NCBI RefSeq assembly: GCF_003585765.1
Contig: NZ_CP021235.1
Span: 434,001-498,000, forward strand
DNA: 64,000 bases
Direction: 5' to 3'
From: Pontibacter actiniarum
Lineage (GTDB): Bacteria; Bacteroidota; Bacteroidia; Cytophagales; Hymenobacteraceae
In this document: positions 33,004 through 41,427 of the stretch, in pieces
Numbering within the stretch: the stretch's first letter is position 1
Layout of the letters: every line of letters starts with the position of its first letter
Notes under the pieces: model-generated
What the model was told of the DNA's origin: nothing
The model's database searches: none
The model's input: the letters and a program-made list of their open reading frames with translations, nothing else
Position numbers and translations under genes: made by a program

Positions 33004-33023
33004 GGACTACCTTTTTGGACTAC
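33004..33023. repeat. direct repeat of GGACTAC upstream of the fusion gene
   Basis: GGACTAC occurs at 33004-33010 and 33017-33023, inside a loose inverted repeat (TAGTAG 32991-32996, CTACTA 33020-33025), 40-60 nt before the minus-strand ATG at 32964. Possible operator. Confidence 0.35.
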
Positions 33024-33167
33024 TAATATAGCTAAATATAAGTACATAGCTGATTTTAGGTGATTTAGTTTAAACTTTTTTTGGATTGATTTTTCTGATG
33101 ATGCGAGCAGGTGCAGGCCCGCCACGTAATAATTATCTCGTTTAGCGGGAACAAAAATAATAATATG

Positions 33168-33199
33168 TTTGTACATTATATGTATATACATTAAATTTG
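33168..33199 (+). promoter_or_regulatory. consensus Bacteroidota promoter of nitroreductase gene
   Basis: TTTG at 33168-33171 and TAAATTTG at 33192-33199 with exactly 20 nt between. Transcription is expected to start near 33206, giving a leader of about 60 nt to the ATG at 33267. Confidence 0.8.
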
Positions 33200-33266
33200 T
33201 ACCTGTTACTTTTTATCAGGTGACATAACCAAAAGAAGTGTAGCAGGTTTACAAAAGGAAAACAAA

Positions 33267-33851
33267 ATGGAGACATCAACAGAAAATAACTTGAAGATTC
33301 ATACTTTGATAGAACAACGCTGGAGCCCGCGTGCCTTTAGCGACCGCCCCGTGCGCGAAGAGCAGCTGGAGGCGCTGTTTGAGGCAGCCCGCTGGGCCCC
33401 ATCGGCCATGAACGAGCAGCCGTGGCGCTTTATCTATGCCACCAGCGATAACAGGGAGAGCTTTGAGCGCCTTGCTAACTGCCTGGTAGCCGGTAACAGT
33501 TGGGCTAAGAATGCGGCGGCGTTGTTTATTACGGTTGCCAAAAAGAGCTACGACTTTAACGGAAACCCTAACGGCCACGCCTGGCACGATGTGGGGCTTG
33601 CCACCGGCAACCTACTGCTGCAGGCCACCGACCTCGGCCTGCATGTACACCTGATGGGCGGTTTCGACGCGGCCAAGGCCCGGGAGGTGCTGGGCATACC
33701 GGAAGGTTTTGAGCCGGTTTCGATGGGGGCGGTAGGCTACGTGGGCGAGCCCGAGTCGCTGCCGGAGAACCTGAGGGAGCGTGAGCTGGCGCCGCGCGTG
33801 CGAAAGCCGCTGAATGAGCTGGTGTTCAAAGGGCACTGGGAACAGAAGTAA
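33267..33851 (+). CDS. nitroreductase family flavoprotein
   Basis: FMN-dependent, NAD(P)H-using oxidoreductase of 194 residues, probably a cytoplasmic dimer. The N-terminal phosphate-binding basic motif is EQRWSPRAFSDRPV (about residues 18-31), and further family blocks are FEAARWAPSAMNEQPWRFIY, WHDVGLATGNLLLQATDLGL and the end FEPVSMGAVGYVGEP. Substrates of the family range from nitroaromatics to quinones. The gene is followed by a pirin gene after 22 nt, so the two are an operon driven by the consensus promoter at 33168-33199, plausibly a redox or quinone-stress pair. Confidence 0.92.
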   Translation: METSTENNLKIHTLIEQRWSPRAFSDRPVREEQLEALFEAARWAPSAMNEQPWRFIYATSDNRESFERLANCLVAGNSWAKNAAALFITVAKKSYDFNGNPNGHAWHDVGLATGNLLLQATDLGLHVHLMGGFDAAKAREVLGIPEGFEPVSMGAVGYVGEPESLPENLRERELAPRVRKPLNELVFKGHWEQK

Positions 33852-33873
33852 TAAACCTCAAAAAGATACAGCT

Positions 33874-34587
33874 ATGAGCCAGAAAGTAATGCATAAAGCC
33901 GCCACGCGCGGCCGTGCCAACCATGGTTGGCTGGACTCTCACCATACCTTCAGCTTTGCCCAGTACTACAACCCGGAGCGCATGGGCTTTGGCCTGTTGC
34001 GCGTGCTGAACGATGATGTGGTGGCACCGGGCATGGGCTTTGGCACACATCCGCATGACAACATGGAGATTGTCTCCATTCCGATCAAGGGGTCGCTCGC
34101 CCACCAGGACAGCACCGGCACCAAAGAGGTTATCCAGACCAACGAGGTGCAGATCATGTCGGCGGGCAGCGGGTTAACGCACTCAGAATTTAACGCCTCC
34201 AAGGCAGACCCTGTAAACTTTTTGCAGATCTGGGTGTTCCCGAAAGAGCGGGATATCACGCCGCGCTACGAGCAGAAGACCTTTCGGCCCGAAGACCGCC
34301 AGAACAGACTCCAAACCGTTATCGCCCCGGAGAAGCAGGAGGGAGCCCTTTGGATTAACCAGGATGCCTGGTTCACGCTCGGCACCCTGAAAAGCGGTTT
34401 CTCTGAGGAGTACACGCTACACAAGCAAGGCAATGGCCTGTACGCCTTCGTGATAGACGGTGAGGTGGAAATAGACGGTGAGAAGCTGTCTAAGCGCGAC
34501 GGTATGGGGATAAGTGATGTGAGCAGCGTCACGGTGAAAGCCTCCGGCGATGCAGAAGTCCTGCTGATGGAAGTGCCGATGAAGTAG
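33874..34587 (+). CDS. pirin family protein (YhhW-like quercetinase type)
   Basis: Bicupin protein of 237 residues. The N-terminal cupin holds the metal ligands in GFGTHPHDNMEIVSIPIKG (two His near residues 57 and 59), a further His in GSGLTHSEFN (about residue 101) and a Glu nearby, as in quercetinase YhhW. The C-terminal cupin begins near residue 150. The ATG at 33874 starts at the conserved SQKVMHKAATRG-type N-terminus. It is second gene after nitroreductase and ends in a clear terminator. A dioxygenase or redox-sensing role is inferred. Confidence 0.92.
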   Translation: MSQKVMHKAATRGRANHGWLDSHHTFSFAQYYNPERMGFGLLRVLNDDVVAPGMGFGTHPHDNMEIVSIPIKGSLAHQDSTGTKEVIQTNEVQIMSAGSGLTHSEFNASKADPVNFLQIWVFPKERDITPRYEQKTFRPEDRQNRLQTVIAPEKQEGALWINQDAWFTLGTLKSGFSEEYTLHKQGNGLYAFVIDGEVEIDGEKLSKRDGMGISDVSSVTVKASGDAEVLLMEVPMK

Positions 34588-34628
34588 AATCAGATAGAAC
34601 TATTGTGTTTAGTGATTGATGTAGAAGG

Positions 34629-34658
34629 AGCCCCGGCACATGCTGGGGCTTTTCTTTT
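34629..34658 (+). terminator. terminator of nitroreductase-pirin operon
   Basis: Stem AGCCCCGGC / GCTGGGGCT with one G-T pair (34629-34637 with 34642-34650), followed by TTTCTTTT. It slightly overlaps the end of the convergent gene at 34657. Confidence 0.85.
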
Positions 34659-35346
34659 AGCGCAGGTGCCGCATCACCGCATAGGGGATAGGAGCCCACA
34701 AGGCTGTCTTCACTCCGGCGCGCTTCAGCCCCTGGTTAACCCAGTTGTTGCAGTTCTTCAGGATGTAAAACCGGCCGTGCGCCTCGTAGAAGGTATCCTG
34801 GCCGGTGTAGCCGGTGTTTCGGATGTGGGTATAACCGTCGTGCTGCTGTACAAAGGAATGGTCGATGTAGGTGATCAGGCGCTGGTACTGCTCCGGGGAG
34901 AGGAGCACGGGCTGTTGCCGGCGGTTGGGTACAGGGCGGGAGCGAATGTAGGTAACGTGCATAGCCGAGCGGGTTGGCCAAAGCGCAGCAGTAACGGCTA
35001 CCCCTGGCCGCAGGTCGCTCCACTCAGGTGTTTCCATGTAAAAACGCCGGTCGCCCCAGCCAAAGGCGAGGTAGCGGAAGCTGCTGTCTACGCGCTCGAA
35101 CTGGTGCAGCGGTAACCTCCGGCGCCAGTCGATGTAGACGGTGGCCACCGGCACAATAATGTCTGTGTGCACCCCGTTCGAGGTTACAAAAATCTCAACC
35201 GGTTCCTGATGCGCCTGCGCATAGCCCCTGTTCACCGGCACGCTGCTGAGCAGAAAAGCGGCCAGCAGGAAGGCTGCCACACAACTGAGCACCGCCATGA
35301 AGAGCCAAAGTACACCCGTTGTTATTTTCTTCAGCGCATCCCTCAT
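34657..35346 (-). CDS. TIGR02117/DUF2459 family protein
   Basis: A 229-residue protein with one N-terminal membrane anchor or signal (VLWLFMAVLSCVAAFLLAAF), then the DUF2459 domain: VEIFVTSNGVHTDIIVPV, YLAFGWGDRRFYMETPEWSD and ILKNCNNWVNQGLKRAG. The conserved His, Gly-Trp-Gly-Asp and the NCNNW motif with Cys suggest an NlpC/P60-like papain-fold hydrolase facing the periplasm, but activity is unproven. The start at 35346 is chosen because the frame extension to 35526 runs through a strong hairpin/terminator and lacks family similarity. Confidence 0.8.
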   Translation of the reverse strand: MRDALKKITTGVLWLFMAVLSCVAAFLLAAFLLSSVPVNRGYAQAHQEPVEIFVTSNGVHTDIIVPVATVYIDWRRRLPLHQFERVDSSFRYLAFGWGDRRFYMETPEWSDLRPGVAVTAALWPTRSAMHVTYIRSRPVPNRRQQPVLLSPEQYQRLITYIDHSFVQQHDGYTHIRNTGYTGQDTFYEAHGRFYILKNCNNWVNQGLKRAGVKTALWAPIPYAVMRHLR

Positions 35347-35384
35347 ACTTTGAGCATACGGGCGCGGCCGCAGAAGTATGGCTA

Positions 35385-35612
35385 TAAAAAAACAGAGCCC
35401 GGAGCAAAGCGCCGGGCCTGAGTGTAGTTTAGTTAGTTTAGTTTCTCTGAAAAATCGCCCTAATGCCCTCTGCCAGTAAGTATAGTGTAGTTGCGTTACC
35501 ACTAAAGCTGGAGCAGTGGAGGGCATAGCACCCCTTGGTTACTGCAAAGCTGCGCCTTGTAAGAAGTTGTTTTCGGTGGTGTGTAGGGCGATAGGAAACC
35601 CAGATTGGGATT
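35385..35612 (-). ncRNA. candidate structured non-coding RNA or attenuated leader
   Basis: On the minus strand the segment is bounded by a -7 box TACATTTG (complement of 35619-35626) and an intrinsic terminator (GCCCGGAGC / GCGCCGGGC, 35397-35405 with 35409-35417, followed by seven T). Between them a 9-bp stem (35454-35462 with 35584-35592) and an 8-bp stem (35463-35470 with 35519-35526) stack directly, and a small CCACT/AGTGG hairpin lies inside. No protein frame of merit is present. It is either an independent RNA or a riboswitch-type leader of the DUF2459 gene that starts about 40 nt further on. Confidence 0.5.
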
Positions 35613-35618
35613 CGGGTA

Positions 35619-35626
35619 CAAATGTA
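35619..35626 (-). promoter_or_regulatory. -7 box TACATTTG
   Basis: Exact TAnnTTTG match on the minus strand upstream of the candidate RNA. A TTG lies 24 nt before it, slightly too far for the usual 20-nt spacing. Confidence 0.45.
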
Positions 35627-35798
35627 ACGCTTTTCTGGCAAAAGTTTAAACAACTTTAAAATTTAACCAAAAGATAATCCGCCGCCGCAGGAAGTGCCTA
35701 TAAGCGGGCAACTGCGCGGCAGCTTGCCAAACTCGCCTTTTTTGCGCAGATTGTACCTTATTACAAACTCACTATACACCTACTTTATAAGTATAAAC

Positions 35799-38351
35799 AT
35801 GATAAAACCTCTAAAGCGTTTTGCCGCTTTGCTGCTGGTAACGCTGAGTGTGCAGGTGGCCGTGGCACAGCAGCGGCTCCAGACTCCGGCGCAGTTCCTC
35901 GGTTATGAGCTGGGGGAGCAGTTCACTACCCATAACCGCATTTTGGATTATGTGGCCTACCTGGCAGGGCAGGCGCCTAACCGTATCAAAGTAGAGGAAT
36001 ATGGCCGCACCTACGAAAACCGCCCGCTGGTGCTGGCCTACGTCGCTTCTGACGAAAACCTGGCGCGCCTGGAGCAGATCCGCGAGAACAACCTCCGCCA
36101 GGCCAACCTGACCAACGGCCAGGTGCAGGGGGAGCAGCCTGCCATTGCATGGCTGAGCTATAACGTGCACGGCAACGAGTCGGTAAGCTCGGAGGCGGTG
36201 ATGCAGGTGCTCTACGACCTGGTGAACCCGGAAAGTGCGCAGAGTAAGCAGTGGCTGCAGAACACAGTGGTGATCCTGGACCCGGTGGTGAACCCGGATG
36301 GCCGCGAGCGCTACGTGCAGTGGTACAAGCAGGCCTCGAACCGGGGCGGCAATGCCTCGCCTTATGCCTGGGAGCACTGGGAGCCGTGGCCGGGCGGCAG
36401 GCCGAACCACTATTACTTCGACCTGAACCGCGACTGGGCCTGGCAAACACAGGTGGAGTCAAGGGAGCGGCTAAAGAAGTATAACAGCTGGCTGCCGCAG
36501 GTGCACGCCGACTTTCACGAGATGGGCCCCGAAGCGCCTTACTACTTCTCGCCGGCAGCCAAGCCTTTCCACGAAAGTATAACTCCCTGGCAGCGCCAGT
36601 TCCAAAACACCATCGGCGAGTACAACCGGCAGTACTTTGATAAAAACAACTGGCTGTACTTCACCCGCGAGAGCTTCGACCTGTTTTACCCCAGCTACGG
36701 TGACACCTGGCCCACCTACAACGGTGCCATTGGTATGACCTATGAGCAGGGTGGCTCCGGCCGTGCCGGCCTGGCCTACCGAAAGGCGGATGGCGACACC
36801 CTCACGCTCAGCGACCGTATCGCCCATCACGTTGCCGCGAGCGAAGCCACCATCAAGGCTACCTCCGAGAAGGCCGACCAGCTGAAGCAGGAGTTCCGCA
36901 AATACTACGACAGCAGCCTGAGAAACCCCGAGGGCGAGTACAAGTCCTTCGTGATTAAACAGAGCGGCAGCAGCCCTGGCAACATCAAAATGCTGACGGA
37001 CTACCTGGAGCAGCAAGGCATCGCGTACGGCTATGCGGCCAACAACGGCTCGGTGAGAGGTTACAACTACAGCAACGGTAAAACCGAAAGTGTAAAGCTG
37101 GCACCGCAGGACGTGGTAATCAGCATGTATCAGCCTAAATCTACCCTGGTGAAGGTGTTGTTTGAGCCCAACGCCAAGCTGGAGGACTCCCTCACCTACG
37201 ACATCACCTCTTGGTCTTTGCCGTACGCATACGGGGTGCAGGCCTATGCCGTGAAGGGCAAAGTGGCGATGAGCAGCAGCAAGCCCGGCACTACGCCGGC
37301 CGCTATCGACATAGCGAAGCCATACGCCTACCTGGCCAGCTGGAACAGCCTGCAGGACCTAACGTTTATGACGGAGCTGATGGAAAAAGGAGTGAAGGTA
37401 CGGATGGCGGAGCGCCCGTTTGAAATCGGTGGCGAGCAATACACGCCTGGCACCTTGGTTATTACACGCACCGGCAACGAGCGCATGGGCGACGGGTTTG
37501 ACAGCACGGTGCACGAGCTGGCCCAACAGCTTAACGTGCAGTTGCATGCCACCAGCACTGGTTTTGTATCGAGCGGCGCGGACTTTGGCTCAGGAAATGT
37601 GCGCTACCTGAAAATGCCCAAGGTGGCCGTTATGTCCGGCGAAGGTGTTTCTCCTTACGGCTTCGGGGAAGTATGGCACTTCTTTGAGCAGCAGATAAAC
37701 TACCCGGTCACCGTGCTGAATACCTCATACTTTAGCCAGGTTCCGCTGCAGGAGTTTGACGTGCTGATTCTGCCTACAGGCGCTTACAGCAAGGTGCTGG
37801 ACGAGCAGGCGCTGGAGAAGGTGCAGGAGTGGGTGCGCGGCGGCGGCAAGCTAATCGCCATGGAAAGCGCCGCTGGTTACCTGGCCGGCAAGAAGGGCTT
37901 CGACCTGAAGAAGAAAGAGAGTGGGAGTGCAGAGAAGGAAAAGGGCGCCGACAAAGAGGAAAATCCCTACAGGCACCTGCGCACCTACGCGCAGCGTGAG
38001 CGCGAAGAACTGGCCGATGAGGTGCAGGGAAGCGTGTACCGCGTGGACCTGGACAAGACACACCCGCTTGCGTTCGGGTACGGCGATAACTACTTCGCCC
38101 TCATCCGCTCGTCTGACACGTACCGGTTTCTGGAGAATGGCTGGAACGTGGGCGTTTTGAAGAAAGACAACCATGCAACCGGCTTCGTAGGGCAACAGGC
38201 GAAGGAGAAGCTGCAGGACGCCCTCATCATCGGCACACAGGAGATGGGTCGCGGGCAAGTAGTGTACCTGGCTGACAACCCGCTGTTCAGAGGTTTCTGG
38301 CAGGGCGGTAAGCTGTTATTTGGCAACGCCGTATTTGTGGTAGGGCAGTAG
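35799..38351 (+). CDS. M14 family zinc carboxypeptidase-like protein, exported
   Basis: An 850-residue exported protein from the ATG at 35799: signal peptide MIKPLKRFAALLLVTLSVQV-AVAQ, then an M14 peptidase domain (about residues 40-330). It contains the zinc-binding HxxE (His 124-Glu 127, in NVHGNESVSSEA), VILDPVVNPDGRERY, the third ligand His in VHADFHEMGPEAPYYF and a later Glu-containing block near GMTYEQGGSGRAGL. The C-terminal 500 residues include beta-sandwich and class-I glutamine-amidotransferase-like regions (FDVLILPTGAYSKVLDEQAL, GGKLIAMESAAGYLAG), as seen in large Bacteroidota M14 proteins. It probably degrades peptides in the periplasm. Confidence 0.9.
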   Translation: MIKPLKRFAALLLVTLSVQVAVAQQRLQTPAQFLGYELGEQFTTHNRILDYVAYLAGQAPNRIKVEEYGRTYENRPLVLAYVASDENLARLEQIRENNLRQANLTNGQVQGEQPAIAWLSYNVHGNESVSSEAVMQVLYDLVNPESAQSKQWLQNTVVILDPVVNPDGRERYVQWYKQASNRGGNASPYAWEHWEPWPGGRPNHYYFDLNRDWAWQTQVESRERLKKYNSWLPQVHADFHEMGPEAPYYFSPAAKPFHESITPWQRQFQNTIGEYNRQYFDKNNWLYFTRESFDLFYPSYGDTWPTYNGAIGMTYEQGGSGRAGLAYRKADGDTLTLSDRIAHHVAASEATIKATSEKADQLKQEFRKYYDSSLRNPEGEYKSFVIKQSGSSPGNIKMLTDYLEQQGIAYGYAANNGSVRGYNYSNGKTESVKLAPQDVVISMYQPKSTLVKVLFEPNAKLEDSLTYDITSWSLPYAYGVQAYAVKGKVAMSSSKPGTTPAAIDIAKPYAYLASWNSLQDLTFMTELMEKGVKVRMAERPFEIGGEQYTPGTLVITRTGNERMGDGFDSTVHELAQQLNVQLHATSTGFVSSGADFGSGNVRYLKMPKVAVMSGEGVSPYGFGEVWHFFEQQINYPVTVLNTSYFSQVPLQEFDVLILPTGAYSKVLDEQALEKVQEWVRGGGKLIAMESAAGYLAGKKGFDLKKKESGSAEKEKGADKEENPYRHLRTYAQREREELADEVQGSVYRVDLDKTHPLAFGYGDNYFALIRSSDTYRFLENGWNVGVLKKDNHATGFVGQQAKEKLQDALIIGTQEMGRGQVVYLADNPLFRGFWQGGKLLFGNAVFVVGQ

Positions 38352-38371
38352 CAAAGCCTGCATGCCTTAGG

Positions 38372-38408
38372 AAGCCCCTGCTCCACTGTGGAGCAGGGGC
38401 TTTTCTTT
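38372..38408 (+). terminator. strong terminator after M14 gene
   Basis: 14-15-bp stem (38372-38386 with 38388-38402; AAGCCCCTGCTCC / GGAGCAGGGGCTT) followed by TTTTCTTTT. Confidence 0.95.
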
Positions 38409-38663
38409 TAGGTTCTTACGAATGAACGGAGGCCGCGCCTTCTGAAGTTTTAAGGCCAGGAGAGGAGGTGGGGCCGCGGCAAAGGGAGCGGCCCGGGCAG
38501 CTCAGAGAAGTAAAGCAGGGCTTCCGGACAAGCCAGTGGCACACCCGTTTAGGCCCGGCGCGTCGCTGCTGCGGAACGGGGGGGCAGCTATAAAATGGGC
38601 CCCTATATATTATAGTATAAATGTTGTACCTTGCACAGCATCTATATCCATTGATATTGAGTT
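38409..38663. other. intergenic region
   Basis: About 250 bases. A G/C-rich half is followed by an AT-rich segment (38600-38640) with TACCTTGC, a near-match to the -7 consensus, roughly 35 nt before the DinB gene. No gene seen. Confidence 0.35.
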
Positions 38664-39197
38664 ATGCAGACGCAACATATAATTACTCCTCCAACACCGG
38701 AAGAGCACAGCGGCTTCCTGAGCAACTATGTGCAGCAGGCCAAAACCGATGACCTTATCGAAGGGCTGACCGCCAGCTACGTCTTTATCACAGGAATGGT
38801 GCAGGGCCTGGCCGAGGAGCGGCTGCTATTCCGCTATGCCCCGGGCAAGTGGAGTATAAAGGAGATGATGGTGCACATTATGGACACGGAGCGCATTTTC
38901 TCGTATCGTGCCCTGCGCTTCGCCCGCCAGGACAAAACCGAGCTGCCGGGCTTCGACGAGAACGCCTACATCGCACCCGCCAAAGCCGATGCCCGGGATA
39001 TCAACGCTATCATTGCAGAGTACACTTCGCTGCGCACCGCCACCATTGAGCTGTTTAAAAGCTTTGATGAAGAGGCCCTGCAGCAGAAGGGTATTTCCGG
39101 AGGGATAGAGGTAAGTGTCCGGGCGCTGGGGTATATCATACTTGGGCATGAGGTGCATCACCAAAAGATTTTAAGGGAGCGCTACCTGAAGAGCTAA
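38664..39197 (+). CDS. DinB family (DUF664-type) metal-dependent protein
   Basis: A four-helix bundle protein of 177 residues of the DinB/YfiT group, often acting as thiol-dependent metalloenzymes (glutathione or bacillithiol transferases). Three His ligands fit the family: KEMMVHIMDTERIF (His about residue 72), and the pair near the C-terminus in ILGHEVHHQKILRERY (about residues 162-166). Other markers are LLFRYAPGKWSIKE and the domain helix ITGMVQGLAEERL. Cytoplasmic. The next gene follows after 76 nt on the same strand. Confidence 0.88.
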   Translation: MQTQHIITPPTPEEHSGFLSNYVQQAKTDDLIEGLTASYVFITGMVQGLAEERLLFRYAPGKWSIKEMMVHIMDTERIFSYRALRFARQDKTELPGFDENAYIAPAKADARDINAIIAEYTSLRTATIELFKSFDEEALQQKGISGGIEVSVRALGYIILGHEVHHQKILRERYLKS

Positions 39198-39273
39198 AGT
39201 AAGTATAGCTATACTTCTACTTTACGATATCCTTCAGCCAGGTATTTGCGTTTGTAAGGGCTAAATACCTGCT

Positions 39274-40716
39274 ATGTACCTCACCCGTCGCAACATTGGA
39301 ATGGTGGTGGCGCCGCTGCTGGCGTTGCTCGTGTGGCTGCTTACGCCCATGTTGGAGCACCAGGCGCGCTTGGTTGCCACCATCATGGCCTTCTGCCTGG
39401 TCTTCTGGATGGCAGAGGTAATTCCGCTCTCCATGACGGCTTTTCTGGGCGTGCTCCTGGCGGTTATGCTGGGGGTGGCAGAGGTTGAAACAGCCTTCCA
39501 GAACCTGGGACACCCGATTATTCTGCTTTTTATCGGCAGCTTTCTGCTGGCACGCTCCATGACGCGCCATGGCCTGGACAAGCGCATCGCCCTCTTTATC
39601 CTTTCTCAGCCGTTCTTTCAGCAGAGCCTCTTCCGCCTGTTCCTCGGCTTCTCGTTTATCTCTTTTGTGCTTTCGATGTGGGTGAGCAACTCCGTAACGG
39701 TTGCCATGCTGTTGCCTCTCATGCTGGGGGTAACGCAGCTGGTTTGCCCGCCGGAGCAAACGGGGAAAAGCTCGGCCGTTTACTTTTTGCTGGGTATCGC
39801 CTACAGCGCCTCTATCGGGGGCGTCAGCACGATTATTGGCTCGCCGCCTAACCTGATCGGGGTAAATTACCTGGCGCAACAGGGCATCCGCATCGATTTC
39901 CTGCAGTGGATGTACCTGGCTTTGCCGGTTTCTCTGAGTATGTACGGTTTTCTGCTCCTGTACATGCGCTATTTCCTGCGCAAGTCCGACTACAACCAAC
40001 AGGTTGTGCAGGCTTATGTGGAGAAGCATCAGCAGCAACGCGAAAAGCTACGCAAGGGCGAGGTGGTAACGATGGGGGTGTTTACACTGGCCGTTGTGCT
40101 GTGGCTGGCGCCGGGTGTGTTTAATTTATTCGGCATGGAGGAGGCCTATGCCTTTATGAGCGCCTATTTTGCAGAGAGCACGGTGGCGGTGCTGGCGGCA
40201 CTGCTGCTGTTCCTTATCCCACCGGGGCAGGAAACGGGCGGAGCCGGTACGCTCATAGCCGAAGACCTGGTAAAGATAGACTGGGACACCATTCTGCTGT
40301 TCGGCGGCGGGATGGCACTGGGGCAGCTGGTGGTAACCTCGGGCTTGGCAGACGTGATCGGGCGCAGCATTACCTCTTTCATAGACCCTAACCAACAGGT
40401 TTTGCTTGTGTTGGTGCTGGTTTTCCTGGTGCTGATGCTCACCGAAGTAAGTTCTAACACAGCAATTGCCATTACGTTTGTGCCGATCATCATTGGGGTG
40501 CTGCATGGGCTGGGCTTGCCGCTGCTGTACCCGGTGCTGGGGGCGGTGCTTGCCTGTAGTATGGCCTTTATGCTGCCCGTGGCCACGCCGCCCAATGCCA
40601 TTGTTTACGGCAGCAGGCAAGTGCCCATTGGCCAGATGGTGCGAACCGGCGCTATTCTTAACCTGGTGGCTACGCTGCTAATCACAGCCTGGATGATGCT
40701 GTACATGCTGGTTTAG
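39274..40716 (+). CDS. SLC13 (DASS) family sodium-coupled anion transporter
   Basis: An inner-membrane protein of 480 residues with about 12 hydrophobic segments, of the divalent anion:sodium symporter family (dicarboxylates, phosphate or sulfate). The two Ser-Asn-Thr-type motifs fit: SMWVSNSVTVAMLLPLMLGV (about residue 145) and LTEVSSNTAIAITFVPIIIG (about residue 388). SIGGVSTIIGSPPNLIGVNY, near residue 185, is the sodium/substrate site. The end MLPVATPPNAIVYGSRQVPI is typical. The substrate is not determined by sequence. Confidence 0.92.
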   Translation: MYLTRRNIGMVVAPLLALLVWLLTPMLEHQARLVATIMAFCLVFWMAEVIPLSMTAFLGVLLAVMLGVAEVETAFQNLGHPIILLFIGSFLLARSMTRHGLDKRIALFILSQPFFQQSLFRLFLGFSFISFVLSMWVSNSVTVAMLLPLMLGVTQLVCPPEQTGKSSAVYFLLGIAYSASIGGVSTIIGSPPNLIGVNYLAQQGIRIDFLQWMYLALPVSLSMYGFLLLYMRYFLRKSDYNQQVVQAYVEKHQQQREKLRKGEVVTMGVFTLAVVLWLAPGVFNLFGMEEAYAFMSAYFAESTVAVLAALLLFLIPPGQETGGAGTLIAEDLVKIDWDTILLFGGGMALGQLVVTSGLADVIGRSITSFIDPNQQVLLVLVLVFLVLMLTEVSSNTAIAITFVPIIIGVLHGLGLPLLYPVLGAVLACSMAFMLPVATPPNAIVYGSRQVPIGQMVRTGAILNLVATLLITAWMMLYMLV

Positions 40717-40966
40717 TGCCAGCAAGCGGTAGTGCTTTCCGTAGCGGAATGGCCTACCTTCGGGGTGTGGTTCTAAAGCGCCTGTTTCCACACAGGCATA
40801 ATAAAATGCTCCTGGTTTGTGCCTTTTTTCTGGCTACATTACCTTCACGCAAACGTTTACTGCACCGCGGCCCGACACGCTGCCCCTGCTTTTACTGCTG
40901 GGGAGCCTCCTGCTGTACCGGGGGTAGAAACGATAACAGCTTTCACTTATACAATTGCTATTTCTT

Positions 40967-41149
40967 ATGCAAAATCGCCGTACTTACCGCATCGTAATGA
41001 CCGTTGTCTGCTTTGTTTTTGCAGGCCTGAATGCCTACAGGGTTTTAACGGGGGAATATTCGTGGCTGGATGTTTTCCTGCTGGTGGTCTTCCTGGTTTT
41101 CGGTGCAATTTACCTGCTGATGCTTTTCCGAAAAGACAGGCCGGAATAA
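40967..41149 (+). CDS. small two-helix membrane protein
   Basis: A 60-residue protein MQNRRTYRIVMTVVCFVFAG with two hydrophobic stretches (residues 8-24 and 32-53) separated by a short loop (VLTGEYSWLD), ending in a basic tail RKDRPE. No family recognised. It lies just before a strong terminator, which supports a transcribed gene. An in-frame ATG at 40955 would add four residues. Confidence 0.5.
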   Translation: MQNRRTYRIVMTVVCFVFAGLNAYRVLTGEYSWLDVFLLVVFLVFGAIYLLMLFRKDRPE

Positions 41150-41168
41150 GGAGGGGGGATAAAGGAAA

Positions 41169-41216
41169 AACCTGAAAGTCTATACTGTTCCTTCTGAACA
41201 ATCAGACTTTCAGGTT
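41169..41216. terminator. strong hairpin terminator
   Basis: Perfect 13-bp stem AACCTGAAAGTCT / AGACTTTCAGGTT (41169-41181 with 41204-41216), about 22-nt loop, followed by CTCAACTTTT. The 41217-41427 gap after it is AT-rich without a gene. Confidence 0.8.
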
Positions 41217-41427
41217 CTCAACTTTTAGCCAAAGGTATCTATATTTACGCGAGTGGTTTGCGGAAGGTTGTTGTAGAAGGAAAAATATTTGCAAAATTTT
41301 TTCGTGCCTGTTTTGCCTCAACCACTCCTCCCGTAGTTAATCGCTGCAAAGGCCTTGTGCAATGGTGCAATATAAGTACAAGAAAGGTGCGCCTAATTTG
41401 TGGCAGAGCTGAGAAAGGGGCGGCGAC

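Noticed and set aside
35347-35526. N-terminal extension of the DUF2459 gene
   Set aside because: The extension runs through a strong hairpin with seven T on the minus strand and adds residues without family similarity; the ATG at 35346 directly precedes the membrane anchor.
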